Assembly (NCBI GenBank): GCA_023251755.1
Contig: JAHEYF010000011.1
Span: 1-64,000 of the forward strand
DNA: 64,000 nt
Reading direction: 5' to 3'
From: Bacteroidota bacterium
GTDB lineage: Bacteria; Bacteroidota; Bacteroidia; B-17B0; Aurantibacillaceae
The position numbers were made by a program, and so were the translations under genes. Under the pieces are notes generated by a model that was not told the DNA's origin, did no database searches, and saw only the letters and a program-made list of their open reading frames with translations. Of the stretch, positions 1 through 6,868 are shown in pieces; the stretch's first letter is position 1; each line of letters begins with the position of its first letter.

Positions 1-1
1 G

Positions 2-484
2 CTTTATTTTACCTTTGGCTCCTTCAAATACGGGTTGCTCATTTTCAGCTCCATTCCCTTGTCGGCTATTGGTGGTGTGTGGGCCTTGTGGTTAAGGGGC
101 ATGCCCTTTAGTATTTCGGCGGGGGTTGGTTTTATTGCGCTGTTTGGTGTGGCCGTATTAAACGGAATAGTATTGGTGGCGCACTTTAACCAATTGCAAA
201 AAGAAGGAATGACAAATATGACGGATATTATAAAAACAGGGACGAAAAACAGGCTTCGCGCAGTAATTATGACGGCCATGGTGGCTTCGCTTGGCTTTTT
301 ACCGATGGCTATTTCCGGTTCGGCCGGGGCCGAAGTCCAAAAACCACTTGCCACAGTAGTTATTGGTGGTTTGGTTTCCGCCACCGCATTAACTTTGCTG
401 GTGTTGCCGGTATTGTATAGTTTTATAAAGTTAAAAGAACGATCACGGTTAAATAATATACAAGCCATAAGCAAAAAGGAATAA
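2..484 (+). CDS. CusA/CzcA-type heavy-metal RND efflux pump, C-terminal fragment (5' end outside window)
   Basis: The reading frame is open from the first bases of the window, so this is the last 160 residues of a longer gene. It contains the final membrane segments of a heavy-metal-efflux RND pump: a hydrophobic helix, the stretch GVGFIALFGVAVLNGIVLV typical of the TM11 region, then a cytoplasmic segment ending NRLRAVIMTAMVASLGFLPM and a last helix. The family exports Cu+/Ag+ or divalent metals from periplasm and cytoplasm through a TolC-like channel. The TolC-like protein and adaptor that follow complete a tripartite system. Metal specificity cannot be judged because the periplasmic domains lie outside the window. 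The last codons (IQAISKKE) are made of the same words as the repeat tract that follows. Confidence 0.93.
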   Translation, partial: LYFTFGSFKYGLLIFSSIPLSAIGGVWALWLRGMPFSISAGVGFIALFGVAVLNGIVLVAHFNQLQKEGMTNMTDIIKTGTKNRLRAVIMTAMVASLGFLPMAISGSAGAEVQKPLATVVIGGLVSATALTLLVLPVLYSFIKLKERSRLNNIQAISKKE

Positions 485-690
485 GCCATAAACAAGTTAA
501 AAATTAAAAGTTAAAAGCCATAAGCAAAAAGTAATAAGACATAAACGACCATGGATAAATAACAATGTTCATATAGCTCACCGTAATTCCAACTTTTAAA
601 CTTTTGAACTTTCAAACTTTTAAACTAATCAGTAATTCATATCGCTCACCTTCGCCATTTATGGCTTATTACTTATGGCTTACTAAATTT
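462..690. repeat. Word-repeat tract between pump and TolC genes
   Basis: The word agccataagcaaaaag occurs at 462-477, inside the last codons of the pump gene, and again at 516-531. AT-rich words of the gttaaaag type follow. On the right side the same words run in the opposite sense (aacttttaaacttttgaact near 592; ggcttattacttatggctta at 663-682), so the tract is roughly palindromic. A near direct repeat, catatagctcacc and catatcgctcacc, lies around 573 and 639. No gene is visible here. Confidence 0.6.
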
Positions 691-697
691 ATATAAG

Positions 698-1945
698 ATG
701 AAAAAAATAAAAACACTAACAGTCCTGCTTGTATTCGCACTTACAAAAACGAATGCCCAAACCTCGGTTGCAAAAAAATTCACTCTGAATGAATGTGTTG
801 AACAGGCTTTAAAAAACAACGAATTGTTAAAAACGGCGAGCCTTGAAATTGCGCACAACGTCCAGTTAAAAAAAACAAGTACCGAGCTTCCTAAAACATC
901 GGTAATGTACACCCAGGGGCAATTCAACAGCATTTACAAGTACGACAACAACATTACCGTTTCGCAGTCCATGCCTTTTCCAACGGTGTTTGCCGCCCAA
1001 AATTCTTTAGCCAGAGAGCGCATAAAAGGAAGTGAATATAAATTAGCGGCTACAAAATCGGATTTGTTGTACAGGGTAAAAGAAGCCTATTATTCCCTGC
1101 AATATTCATTGGCCATTCACCAGTTGCTCCATAAAGAAGACAGCCTTTATGAAAGTTTTGCCAAAGCCGGGGCCTTAAAATACAAAGTGGGCGAAGGAAG
1201 TCTGCTCGAAAAAACAACAGCAGAAACACAGGTAATGGAAATAAAAAACCAGTTGCTGGAAAGTGAAGAGGACATCAATAGTTTTCAGATTTTATTAATG
1301 ACCTTGATGCAAACCAGCGAAGAAGTGAATGTGACGGAGGAGGATTTAACACAGCATTTCCTTACGGTGGACACCAACACGCTTGCTTCATTAGAGCATC
1401 CTTTGTTAAAATACCTGAAACAGGAGGTGGAAGTCAGTAAACGGTCGAAACACTTAGAGGCCTCAAAAATATTGCCCGACTTAAGCTTTGGTTATTTTAA
1501 CCAGTCTCTGTATGGTCCCGGAAATGTTTTTGGCGACAATTATTTTTTAAGTACCCGAAACAGACTGAATGGTTTCCAGCTGGGTATGACCATTCCTTTG
1601 TGGATTTATCCGCAGGCAGCAAAAATTAAAGCCGCCGAAATCAACACCGAACTTGCCCAATCGAATTACAATTACAACCGGAATATGCTCGAAGGGCAAT
1701 ACAAACAAGCCGTTACCCTGTACCTGAAATACAGAAACAGTATCAGCTATTATAAAAACAATGCCTTAACCAATACGCAATTGATCATCAGCCAGGCTAT
1801 TAAGTCGTACGACACAGGTGAAATCAGTTATATTGATTATTTACAGGTGCTCAGCAGGGCCTTAAACATGGAACGCAATTACCTGAATGTAATCCATCAG
1901 AACAACCTGGCGGCTTTAAAGATTGAGTATTTGATCGAGAAGTGA
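698..1945 (+). CDS. TolC/CusC-like outer-membrane efflux channel
   Basis: A 415-residue protein with a Sec signal peptide (cleavage likely after TNAQ, residue 21) followed by FTLNECVEQALKNN, the usual start of the TolC family's first repeat. The remainder is the expected mix of long amphipathic helices (for example residues 110-220 and 300-415) and short beta segments. TolC-family trimers span the outer membrane and the upper periplasm and receive substrate from RND pumps. Its place between a CusA-type pump and a periplasmic adaptor makes it the channel of that tripartite metal pump. The length is close to the usual 400-480 residues. It starts at an ATG after a repeat-filled spacer. Confidence 0.9.
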   Translation: MKKIKTLTVLLVFALTKTNAQTSVAKKFTLNECVEQALKNNELLKTASLEIAHNVQLKKTSTELPKTSVMYTQGQFNSIYKYDNNITVSQSMPFPTVFAAQNSLARERIKGSEYKLAATKSDLLYRVKEAYYSLQYSLAIHQLLHKEDSLYESFAKAGALKYKVGEGSLLEKTTAETQVMEIKNQLLESEEDINSFQILLMTLMQTSEEVNVTEEDLTQHFLTVDTNTLASLEHPLLKYLKQEVEVSKRSKHLEASKILPDLSFGYFNQSLYGPGNVFGDNYFLSTRNRLNGFQLGMTIPLWIYPQAAKIKAAEINTELAQSNYNYNRNMLEGQYKQAVTLYLKYRNSISYYKNNALTNTQLIISQAIKSYDTGEISYIDYLQVLSRALNMERNYLNVIHQNNLAALKIEYLIEK

Positions 1946-2092
1946 GAAAGTTAGAAGGTGAGAAAGTGAGAACGTTAGAAGTTAGAAAGTTAAAAAGTTG
2001 GATTTCCTAATATGAATTTGCAGATACTAAGAATTGCGAACTAAGAACTAAGATCACTGAACTATGAACTTTAAACTAAGAACTAAAGCCCA
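1943..2092. repeat. Word-repeat tract, stop-proximal and start-proximal types
   Basis: The tract starts in the stop codon of the TolC-like gene with gagaaagttagaagg-type words, includes gttagaaagttaaaaagttgg near 1979, and changes near 2040 to aactaagaactaag-type words. Just beyond it, caacaaatatcaa occurs twice before the next start codon. It resembles the spacers at 35950-35990 and 62114-62162 (first word type) and 30037-30130 and 57420-57460 (second type). Confidence 0.55.
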
Positions 2093-2135
2093 CCCCAACA
2101 AATATCAATAAGTCTCAACAAATATCAAACAAACC

Positions 2136-3275
2136 ATGCGACTAAAAACAAGTTTTCTTCTGATTATAATATGTAGCTGCTTTTCTTTTTGTAGTCGTAC
2201 GCCGGAGGAAAAAACACCTGAAGAATCCACAGACCTCTCGGAAACGAAAGTGGAATTAAGTGCGGAACAGATTAAAAATGCGGGCATTAAAACCGCTAAG
2301 GCTGAATACAGACAACTGAGCAATACTATAAGTGTAAATGGAGTATTGGAAGCCCCTCCACAGAATTTAGTAAGCATTTCGGCCCCTATGGGTGGTTTTG
2401 TAAAACAAACTGAATTGTTGCAGGGTATGCAGGTTAAAAAAGGACAGGTGCTGGTGATTATGGAACACCAGGATTACATCCAGCTTCAGGAAAATTACAT
2501 TGTTGCTGCTTCCGACCTGTATTTTGTGAAAGCAGAATATGAGCGGCAAAAGGAACTCAACAAAGAAAATATTAATTCTACACGTGCTTTGCAGGAAAAC
2601 GAAATGAAATACCGCAGCCTGAAAGCCAAAGTAAACGCCCTGGAAGAAAGATTGCGCATGATCAATGTGAACCCCGAAAAATTAGCCGGTGGTAAAATAC
2701 AAAGCTCCATTTCCATCCTGTCGCCCATAGATGGATTTGTAAAAGAAGTGCATGTAAACATTGGCAAATATGTAAACCCAACGGATGAACTGTTTGAAAT
2801 CATCAATTCCGACCACCTGCACGCCGAGCTCACCGTGTTTGAAAAAGATATTTCGAAAATAAAGGAGGGCCAGAAAATTATATTCACCCTGCCCAACGAA
2901 GGAAATGTGAAACGATACGCCACTGTGCATTTGATAGGGCATACCATTGGTCCCGATAAAACAGCCAGGGTACACGGGCACCTTGAGAAAGAAGACCCGG
3001 AATTGCTTCCGGGAATGTATATAAAAGCCGATATCGAAACCCAAAACAACAAGGTGCTTGCGCTTCCCGAAAAAGCCATTGTATTGTTCAACAACCAGTA
3101 TTTTGTTTTTGTATACCAAAAAGAGGGGCTTTATGAAATGATCAACATTGAAATTGGAGCTACAGAGGCCGGTTACACCGAAATTATAGTAGGCGGAAAA
3201 GCAAAAGAAGAGGCTGTTTTTGTAATTGAAGGCGCCAGGTCTTTATTAGCGAAACTAAAGAATACCGAAAAATAG
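2136..3275 (+). CDS. Periplasmic adaptor (membrane fusion protein) of the left RND metal pump, CusB/CzcB type
   Basis: A 379-residue protein with an N-terminal lipoprotein-like signal (Cys19 in CSCFSFCS) and then an acidic linker. Residues 60-110 form the first half of a lipoyl/barrel-sandwich domain (ISAPMGGFVKQTELLQGMQV, then KKGQVLV). A helical hairpin spans about 110-170, the second half-barrel follows (ILSPIDGFVKEVHVNIGKYV), then a beta-barrel and a C-terminal membrane-proximal domain. Adaptors of this kind link the inner-membrane pump to the outer-membrane channel. Unlike the two adaptors at 20898-23412 it has no N-terminal heavy-metal-binding domain. It follows the TolC-like gene by 190 bases and probably works with the pump fragment at the window edge. 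Confidence 0.9.
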   Translation: MRLKTSFLLIIICSCFSFCSRTPEEKTPEESTDLSETKVELSAEQIKNAGIKTAKAEYRQLSNTISVNGVLEAPPQNLVSISAPMGGFVKQTELLQGMQVKKGQVLVIMEHQDYIQLQENYIVAASDLYFVKAEYERQKELNKENINSTRALQENEMKYRSLKAKVNALEERLRMINVNPEKLAGGKIQSSISILSPIDGFVKEVHVNIGKYVNPTDELFEIINSDHLHAELTVFEKDISKIKEGQKIIFTLPNEGNVKRYATVHLIGHTIGPDKTARVHGHLEKEDPELLPGMYIKADIETQNNKVLALPEKAIVLFNNQYFVFVYQKEGLYEMINIEIGATEAGYTEIIVGGKAKEEAVFVIEGARSLLAKLKNTEK

Positions 3276-3287
3276 TTGTTAAAATAA

Positions 3288-3318
3288 TTGACTTGTGTAT
3301 CTAAATAGTATATATTTG
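3288..3318 (+). promoter_or_regulatory. Bacteroidota-type promoter (TTG, 20 nt, TAnnTTTG)
   Basis: TTG at 3288-3290 is followed by a 20-base spacer and tatatttg at 3311-3318, a full match to the Bacteroidota primary sigma consensus. It lies ten bases before the ATG at 3328 and would drive the HYC-type gene and the HMA lipoprotein gene separately from the pump genes upstream. It also argues against the in-frame start at 3295, which would lie inside the promoter. Confidence 0.6.
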
Positions 3319-3327
3319 TCCGTAACC

Positions 3328-3720
3328 ATGAAAAAAACCGCCCTTATAGCATTGTTGTTTTTCTACCTGCTCAGTACAGCTGGCGTGGCTGTAAACATTC
3401 ATTATTGCGGTGGAAAAATAGCGGATATCAGTGTTGTTTTTGAATCGAAAAACAAATGCAAGTGTGGTTCAAAAAAAATGAACCGCAATTGCTGCAAAGA
3501 CCAAAAACATTTTTTTAAAGTAAAAGACTCCCATAAATATTCCTCCGATTTAAAATTAAGTTTCAAAAATTATTCTTCACAGGATCTTTTGCTCCTTCCG
3601 GTCTTTACTCAACTTTATTACACCTCATCGGACCTGACGACCTGCTCTTCTACAAAAGAAATTCCACCCGACCTTTTCAACAGACCGGTTTATATAAAAA
3701 ACTGCTCCTTCCTGATCTGA
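3328..3720 (+). CDS. Small exported Cys-rich protein, HYC_CC_PP-like (copy 1)
   Basis: A 130-residue protein beginning MKKTALIALLFFYLLSTAG, a signal peptide or membrane anchor. It is followed directly by the motif NIHYCGG, then a Cys-rich segment (KCKCGSKK, then NCCKDQ), a polar stretch FFKVKDSHKYSSDLKL, and IPPDLFNRPVYI near the C-terminus. The motif order (HYC, CC, PP) matches a small Bacteroidota family that, from memory, NCBI calls HYC_CC_PP; no function is established to my knowledge. Clustered Cys and His suggest metal binding, and the next gene is an HMA lipoprotein, so a periplasmic metal-handling role is inferred. Related copies are at 10615 and 15648. The start was chosen at the ATG downstream of the promoter. 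Confidence 0.75.
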   Translation: MKKTALIALLFFYLLSTAGVAVNIHYCGGKIADISVVFESKNKCKCGSKKMNRNCCKDQKHFFKVKDSHKYSSDLKLSFKNYSSQDLLLLPVFTQLYYTSSDLTTCSSTKEIPPDLFNRPVYIKNCSFLI

Positions 3721-3787
3721 TTTCAATTCTTTACCTTAAATTCAGGTATCTTATTTTCTTTTTTTGCTTACCTTAATTATTTTTTTC

Positions 3788-4120
3788 ATGAACCGGCTAA
3801 ACATTTTTATACTTTTACTTGTAGTCTGTTTTTTTGCAGCCTGTAAACCCGCAACAATTAAAGAAAACTCCTTTAAGGTATGGGGCAATTGTGAAATGTG
3901 TAAAGAAACCATTGAGTCGGCTCTTAAAACTGACGGTGTAAAAACCGCCGAATGGAATGTGGACAGCAAAATAATGAAGGTAAGTTATGATACCACCAAA
4001 ATCAGCCTTGATGCTATTCAGCAATTGGTGGCCGGTGTTGGTTATGACAATGATAAATACAAAGGAAAAGACAGTGCTTACGCTGCTTTGCCGGAGTGCT
4101 GCCAGTACCTTCGGAAGTAG
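3788..4120 (+). CDS. HMA-domain lipoprotein, probable periplasmic copper chaperone (copy 1)
   Basis: A 110-residue protein with a lipoprotein signal (LLLVVCFFAAC, lipidation at Cys18). One heavy-metal-associated domain follows: FKVWGNCEMCKETIESAL carries the metal-binding CxxC (CEMC), and VKTAEWNVDSKIMKVSYD and the final VGYDNDKY fit the babbab ferredoxin-like fold. After the domain, an extra Cys pair lies in ECCQYLRK at the C-terminus. The protein at 16155 has the same architecture including the terminal CCQY. The family passes Cu+ or similar soft metals between proteins; lipidation puts it at a membrane facing the periplasm. ATG 3788 is used because the upstream in-frame TTG has no supporting signal peptide. 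Confidence 0.85.
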   Translation: MNRLNIFILLLVVCFFAACKPATIKENSFKVWGNCEMCKETIESALKTDGVKTAEWNVDSKIMKVSYDTTKISLDAIQQLVAGVGYDNDKYKGKDSAYAALPECCQYLRK

Positions 4121-4177
4121 TTTAAAGTTCTTAGTTTACTGGCTCGTCAATTGCAATTCGTTCTTTGTTTATTTTGT

Positions 4178-4320
4178 CTACTAATACGGATTTGTACGAA
4201 TATACTAATGTAGCTGTATACAGCAGTACCACACAAAGATTGGTGTATCCGTACAAATCCGTATTCGTAGATTCATTATTCCAACATTCGTATATTCGTA
4301 TAAATTCGTATTCGTAGATT
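4178..4320. repeat. Dispersed palindromic intergenic element (copy 1)
   Basis: The left arm at 4178-4198 and the right arm at 4250-4270 are inverted repeats matching in 20 of 21 positions (core aatacggatttgtacg, perfect over 16 bases), with a 51-base loop. After the right arm, attcgtat words continue and end in aattcgtattcgtag. A second, diverged copy sits at 35805-35950 with the same start (ctactaat, then tttgtacgaatata), a shared cagcagta and the same end. No coding content is seen. Confidence 0.65.
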
Positions 4321-4353
4321 CATCAATAATAATTCCTAATTAAAATAAATACA

Positions 4354-4935
4354 ATGAAAAAAAGAATCACAATCCTCTCCGTTTTAGCCCTGCCGTTTTT
4401 TATAATGGCAACTATGCCCGAACGCTCAAGTTCAGGAGCCCCCGCATCACATACCGGTGCCCCGGGTGAAGCCACCTGCGGAGTTAGTGGCTGTCACGAT
4501 GACAAGGCACTTAATGCAGGAACAGCAAGTTTGTCTATTCAGGTGGGCAATGCTTTAACACAGTATACACCCGGCCAAACCTACCAGGTGAAAGTAAAAA
4601 TTACCGATGCCAATGTGGACCGTTTCGGTTTTCAGTTGCTGGCCATGTTTAGCGGCGACACCACCAATGCTGGTACTTTTCAGATAACTGATCCATCAAG
4701 GACACAAATTGTAAGTAATTACGCTACTTTACAAAGCAGGAAATACGTGACTTACAGCTTTAAAGGCACCGACGCTGTAAATACCGGCGTGGGTGAATGG
4801 ACCTTTAACTGGACTGCACCCGCTACCAATATGGGGCCTGTTACTTTTTATGCCGGAGCTGTTTCTGCCAACGACGATATGGGCGATAAAGGTGATTATG
4901 TTTATACCAGCAACCTAACATTAGCCGGTAATTAA
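4354..4935 (+). CDS. Secreted choice-of-anchor-V-like domain protein
   Basis: A 193-residue protein with an N-terminal signal (about residues 1-22), then SHTGAPGEATCGVSGCH, a motif with Cys42, Cys47 and His48 characteristic of the choice-of-anchor V group in Bacteroidota. A reeler-like beta-sandwich follows (YTPGQTYQVKVKITD, then RFGFQLLAM, then WTFNWTAPATNMGPVTFYAG). The protein ends soon after the domain and has no T9SS sorting domain, unlike the next gene. The C-x4-C-H spacing resembles a variant haem c attachment site, but this is only an inference. Function is unknown. It begins the plus-strand run of secreted proteins between two metal-efflux loci. Confidence 0.8.
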   Translation: MKKRITILSVLALPFFIMATMPERSSSGAPASHTGAPGEATCGVSGCHDDKALNAGTASLSIQVGNALTQYTPGQTYQVKVKITDANVDRFGFQLLAMFSGDTTNAGTFQITDPSRTQIVSNYATLQSRKYVTYSFKGTDAVNTGVGEWTFNWTAPATNMGPVTFYAGAVSANDDMGDKGDYVYTSNLTLAGN

Positions 4936-4980
4936 AAATTAAACCCATTTTCTGATCATAAAAAATTAAAACATTTACAC

Positions 4981-5877
4981 ATGAAACTTACAAATACATA
5001 TAGAAAAGCCTTGGTTGTTTTTTCAGTAATTGGTTTGCCCATACTGTTCAGCAATTTAAGCGGAACCAAATACATCATCAAATCCACCGGTTCCCATCCC
5101 GGAAGTACGGGCGCTCCCGGCGATGTAACCTGTAAACACAGTGGTTGCCATGCAGATGCAACGGTTGCCAACCCGGCCACCGGTGTTAATCAGTTTAACT
5201 ACCCCGTAGCCGATTCAACGTATACTCCCGGACAAACCTACAACATCTCCCTGAAAGTAACGAAATCAGGAATTTCAAGGTTTGGCTTTGAATTGTGTGC
5301 TTTGGAGAATGCCACCAATACCAGTGCCGGTACCCTTACCATCACAGATGCCAACCGCACCCAGTTGCTGAACCATACCGTAAGCGGCAATACCAGGTAT
5401 TCGATTACCCACATGCTGGCCGGAACCCCTGCTACACCAAGCACCGGGCAAACCACCTGGGCATTCAGCTGGAAAGCTCCTTTAACAAATATTGGGAATG
5501 TTACCTTTTATTATTGCACCAATTGCACCAACAACAATAGTGCAAATTCAGGCGATGCCCTGTACCTCAACTCGTTTACTGTAAAACCTGCCAATAACAT
5601 AGGTATTGCCGAATATATGGACGAACAGGGTGCTAACATTTATTTTGATCAGATCAGCCGTCAGGTCATCTTAAACTACACACTTAAACAGAACAACCAG
5701 GTGGCTGTTAAAATAACAGATGCCCTGGGCCGAGATATAACAAGGCAAACAGCCGAGTCTAAATCAGCGGGCAACAACATGGACCGGATTGCTTTAGACA
5801 ATATAGCCGATGGTGTTTACATTGTAAACCTTTGTGTGGGCGACAGGGTGATGTCTAAAAAAATAATGATACGGTAA
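4981..5877 (+). CDS. Choice-of-anchor-V-like protein with T9SS sorting domain
   Basis: A 298-residue paralogue of the preceding protein: N-terminal signal, GSTGAPGDVTCKHSGCH (Cys51, Cys56, His57), then the same beta-sandwich (YTPGQTYNISLKVTKSG, RFGFELCAL, WAFSWKAPLTNIGNVTFYY). A Cys-containing loop CTNCTNNNS follows the domain. Residues 205-298 form a type-A T9SS C-terminal sorting domain ending GVYIVNLCVGDRVMSKKIMI, so the protein should cross the outer membrane and be attached to the surface or released. It starts 45 bases after the stop of its paralogue and the two probably arose by duplication. Biochemical role is unknown. Confidence 0.82.
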   Translation: MKLTNTYRKALVVFSVIGLPILFSNLSGTKYIIKSTGSHPGSTGAPGDVTCKHSGCHADATVANPATGVNQFNYPVADSTYTPGQTYNISLKVTKSGISRFGFELCALENATNTSAGTLTITDANRTQLLNHTVSGNTRYSITHMLAGTPATPSTGQTTWAFSWKAPLTNIGNVTFYYCTNCTNNNSANSGDALYLNSFTVKPANNIGIAEYMDEQGANIYFDQISRQVILNYTLKQNNQVAVKITDALGRDITRQTAESKSAGNNMDRIALDNIADGVYIVNLCVGDRVMSKKIMIR

Positions 5878-5882
5878 TCGTT

Positions 5883-6022
5883 TAAACGTTCATTAGTTCA
5901 TTCGTTTATGTGTTCATTCGTTCATTTGTTCTTTAGAACAGTGAACGAATGAACTATCAGACGAACGAGTAAACGAAAGAACGAATAAACAAAAAAACGA
6001 ATAAACGAATAAACGAGTTAAA
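5883..6022. repeat. Inverted word-repeat tract (gttcattcg family)
   Basis: The left half consists of gttcattcgtt-type words and the right half of the same words in reverse complement (gaacgaatgaac, aacgaataaac). The best-paired part is 5912-5932 against 5935-5954, nearly perfect with one unpaired base. The tract fills almost the whole spacer. Related tracts are at 45416-45479, 58204-58296 and 59028-59080. Confidence 0.65.
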
Positions 6023-6030
6023 AAAAAATC

Positions 6031-6846
6031 ATGAAAAAGTACCTCTACCTTTTAGTGTTCGTTTTACTTGCAACGAAAAGCCTAAAATCGCAGGCGCCCA
6101 CAACGGCAATGGATTTTACAATGAACGACTGCAATGGAAACGTGCACAATTTATTTACCGAACTGGATTCAGGCTCAGTTGTTATTATGGAATTTTTTAT
6201 GCTTTCGTGCAGCCCATGCATTACTGCAGGAAATGCACTCGATCCGATGTACGCTAAACTGAAAAGCACCTGCTCCAATAAAATAAACTTTTACCATTTT
6301 GGATTTACCAACAGTTACACCTGTTCGCAAATTACCAATTGGGTAACTACACACAGTTACACTTCAGTTCCTATTGATTCAGGCGGATTGCAGGTGGCCT
6401 ATTACGATGGGATGGGGATGCCTACAATTGCTGTTGTAGCCGGATCAACACACAAAGTCCTCTATGTATGCAATGCAAATACGGCTTCATTTGTTGTTGG
6501 TGATACTTCTATCATCGCAGATTCCATCCGCGCTTTTTTCCATTGTAATAACAACACCATTGGAATAAAAAACACAGCTGTTGGCACAGCTTCAGTTTCC
6601 CTGTTGCCCAATCCCGCTGCCGGCAAACTAACAATTTCGCTCAGTGCTAAAAGCCAGGGTGCAATGCGGCTGGACCTTGTTAACATGAATGGACAAAGGC
6701 TTGCTGAACTTGTAAACGAACAACTTAGTACCGGATCGTGGAACAAAACAGTTGATATTCCCCCTGTTCCGCCTGGTTTTTACTTTATCCGCGGGGAAAT
6801 GAACGGCGAAAGTTTCGTCAGAAAAATTGCCATTCAGCAGGACTAA
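6031..6846 (+). CDS. Thioredoxin-fold protein with CSPC site and T9SS sorting domain
   Basis: A 271-residue protein with a signal peptide ending near LKSQ (residue 21), then FTMNDCNGNVHNLFTELDSG, which opens a redoxin/TlpA-like domain. The redox motif is C60-S-P-C63 after VVIMEFFMLS. The position of the cis-Pro loop is marked by GMGMPTIAVV. Residues from about 185 to the end are a T9SS type-A sorting domain (VSLLPNPAAGKLTISLS, then GFYFIRGEM). The protein is therefore likely a cell-surface or extracellular thiol-disulfide protein. It directly precedes the multicopper oxidase gene, with a 22-base gap, which suggests a shared transcript and a joint role in copper or thiol chemistry outside the cell. 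A relative with CGAC is encoded at 24095. Confidence 0.85.
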   Translation: MKKYLYLLVFVLLATKSLKSQAPTTAMDFTMNDCNGNVHNLFTELDSGSVVIMEFFMLSCSPCITAGNALDPMYAKLKSTCSNKINFYHFGFTNSYTCSQITNWVTTHSYTSVPIDSGGLQVAYYDGMGMPTIAVVAGSTHKVLYVCNANTASFVVGDTSIIADSIRAFFHCNNNTIGIKNTAVGTASVSLLPNPAAGKLTISLSAKSQGAMRLDLVNMNGQRLAELVNEQLSTGSWNKTVDIPPVPPGFYFIRGEMNGESFVRKIAIQQD

Positions 6847-6868
6847 CGCAATAACATATTAACTATTT

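Noticed and set aside
2495-3119. Long open frames antisense to the adaptor gene (about 145 and 199 codons)
   Set aside because: They mirror a clearly coding gene, have no domain, signal or composition of their own, and are expected shadows.
5883-6022. CRISPR-like appearance of repeated words
   Set aside because: Word spacing is irregular, units are degenerate and of 6-12 bases, no unique spacers separate them and no cas gene is present.
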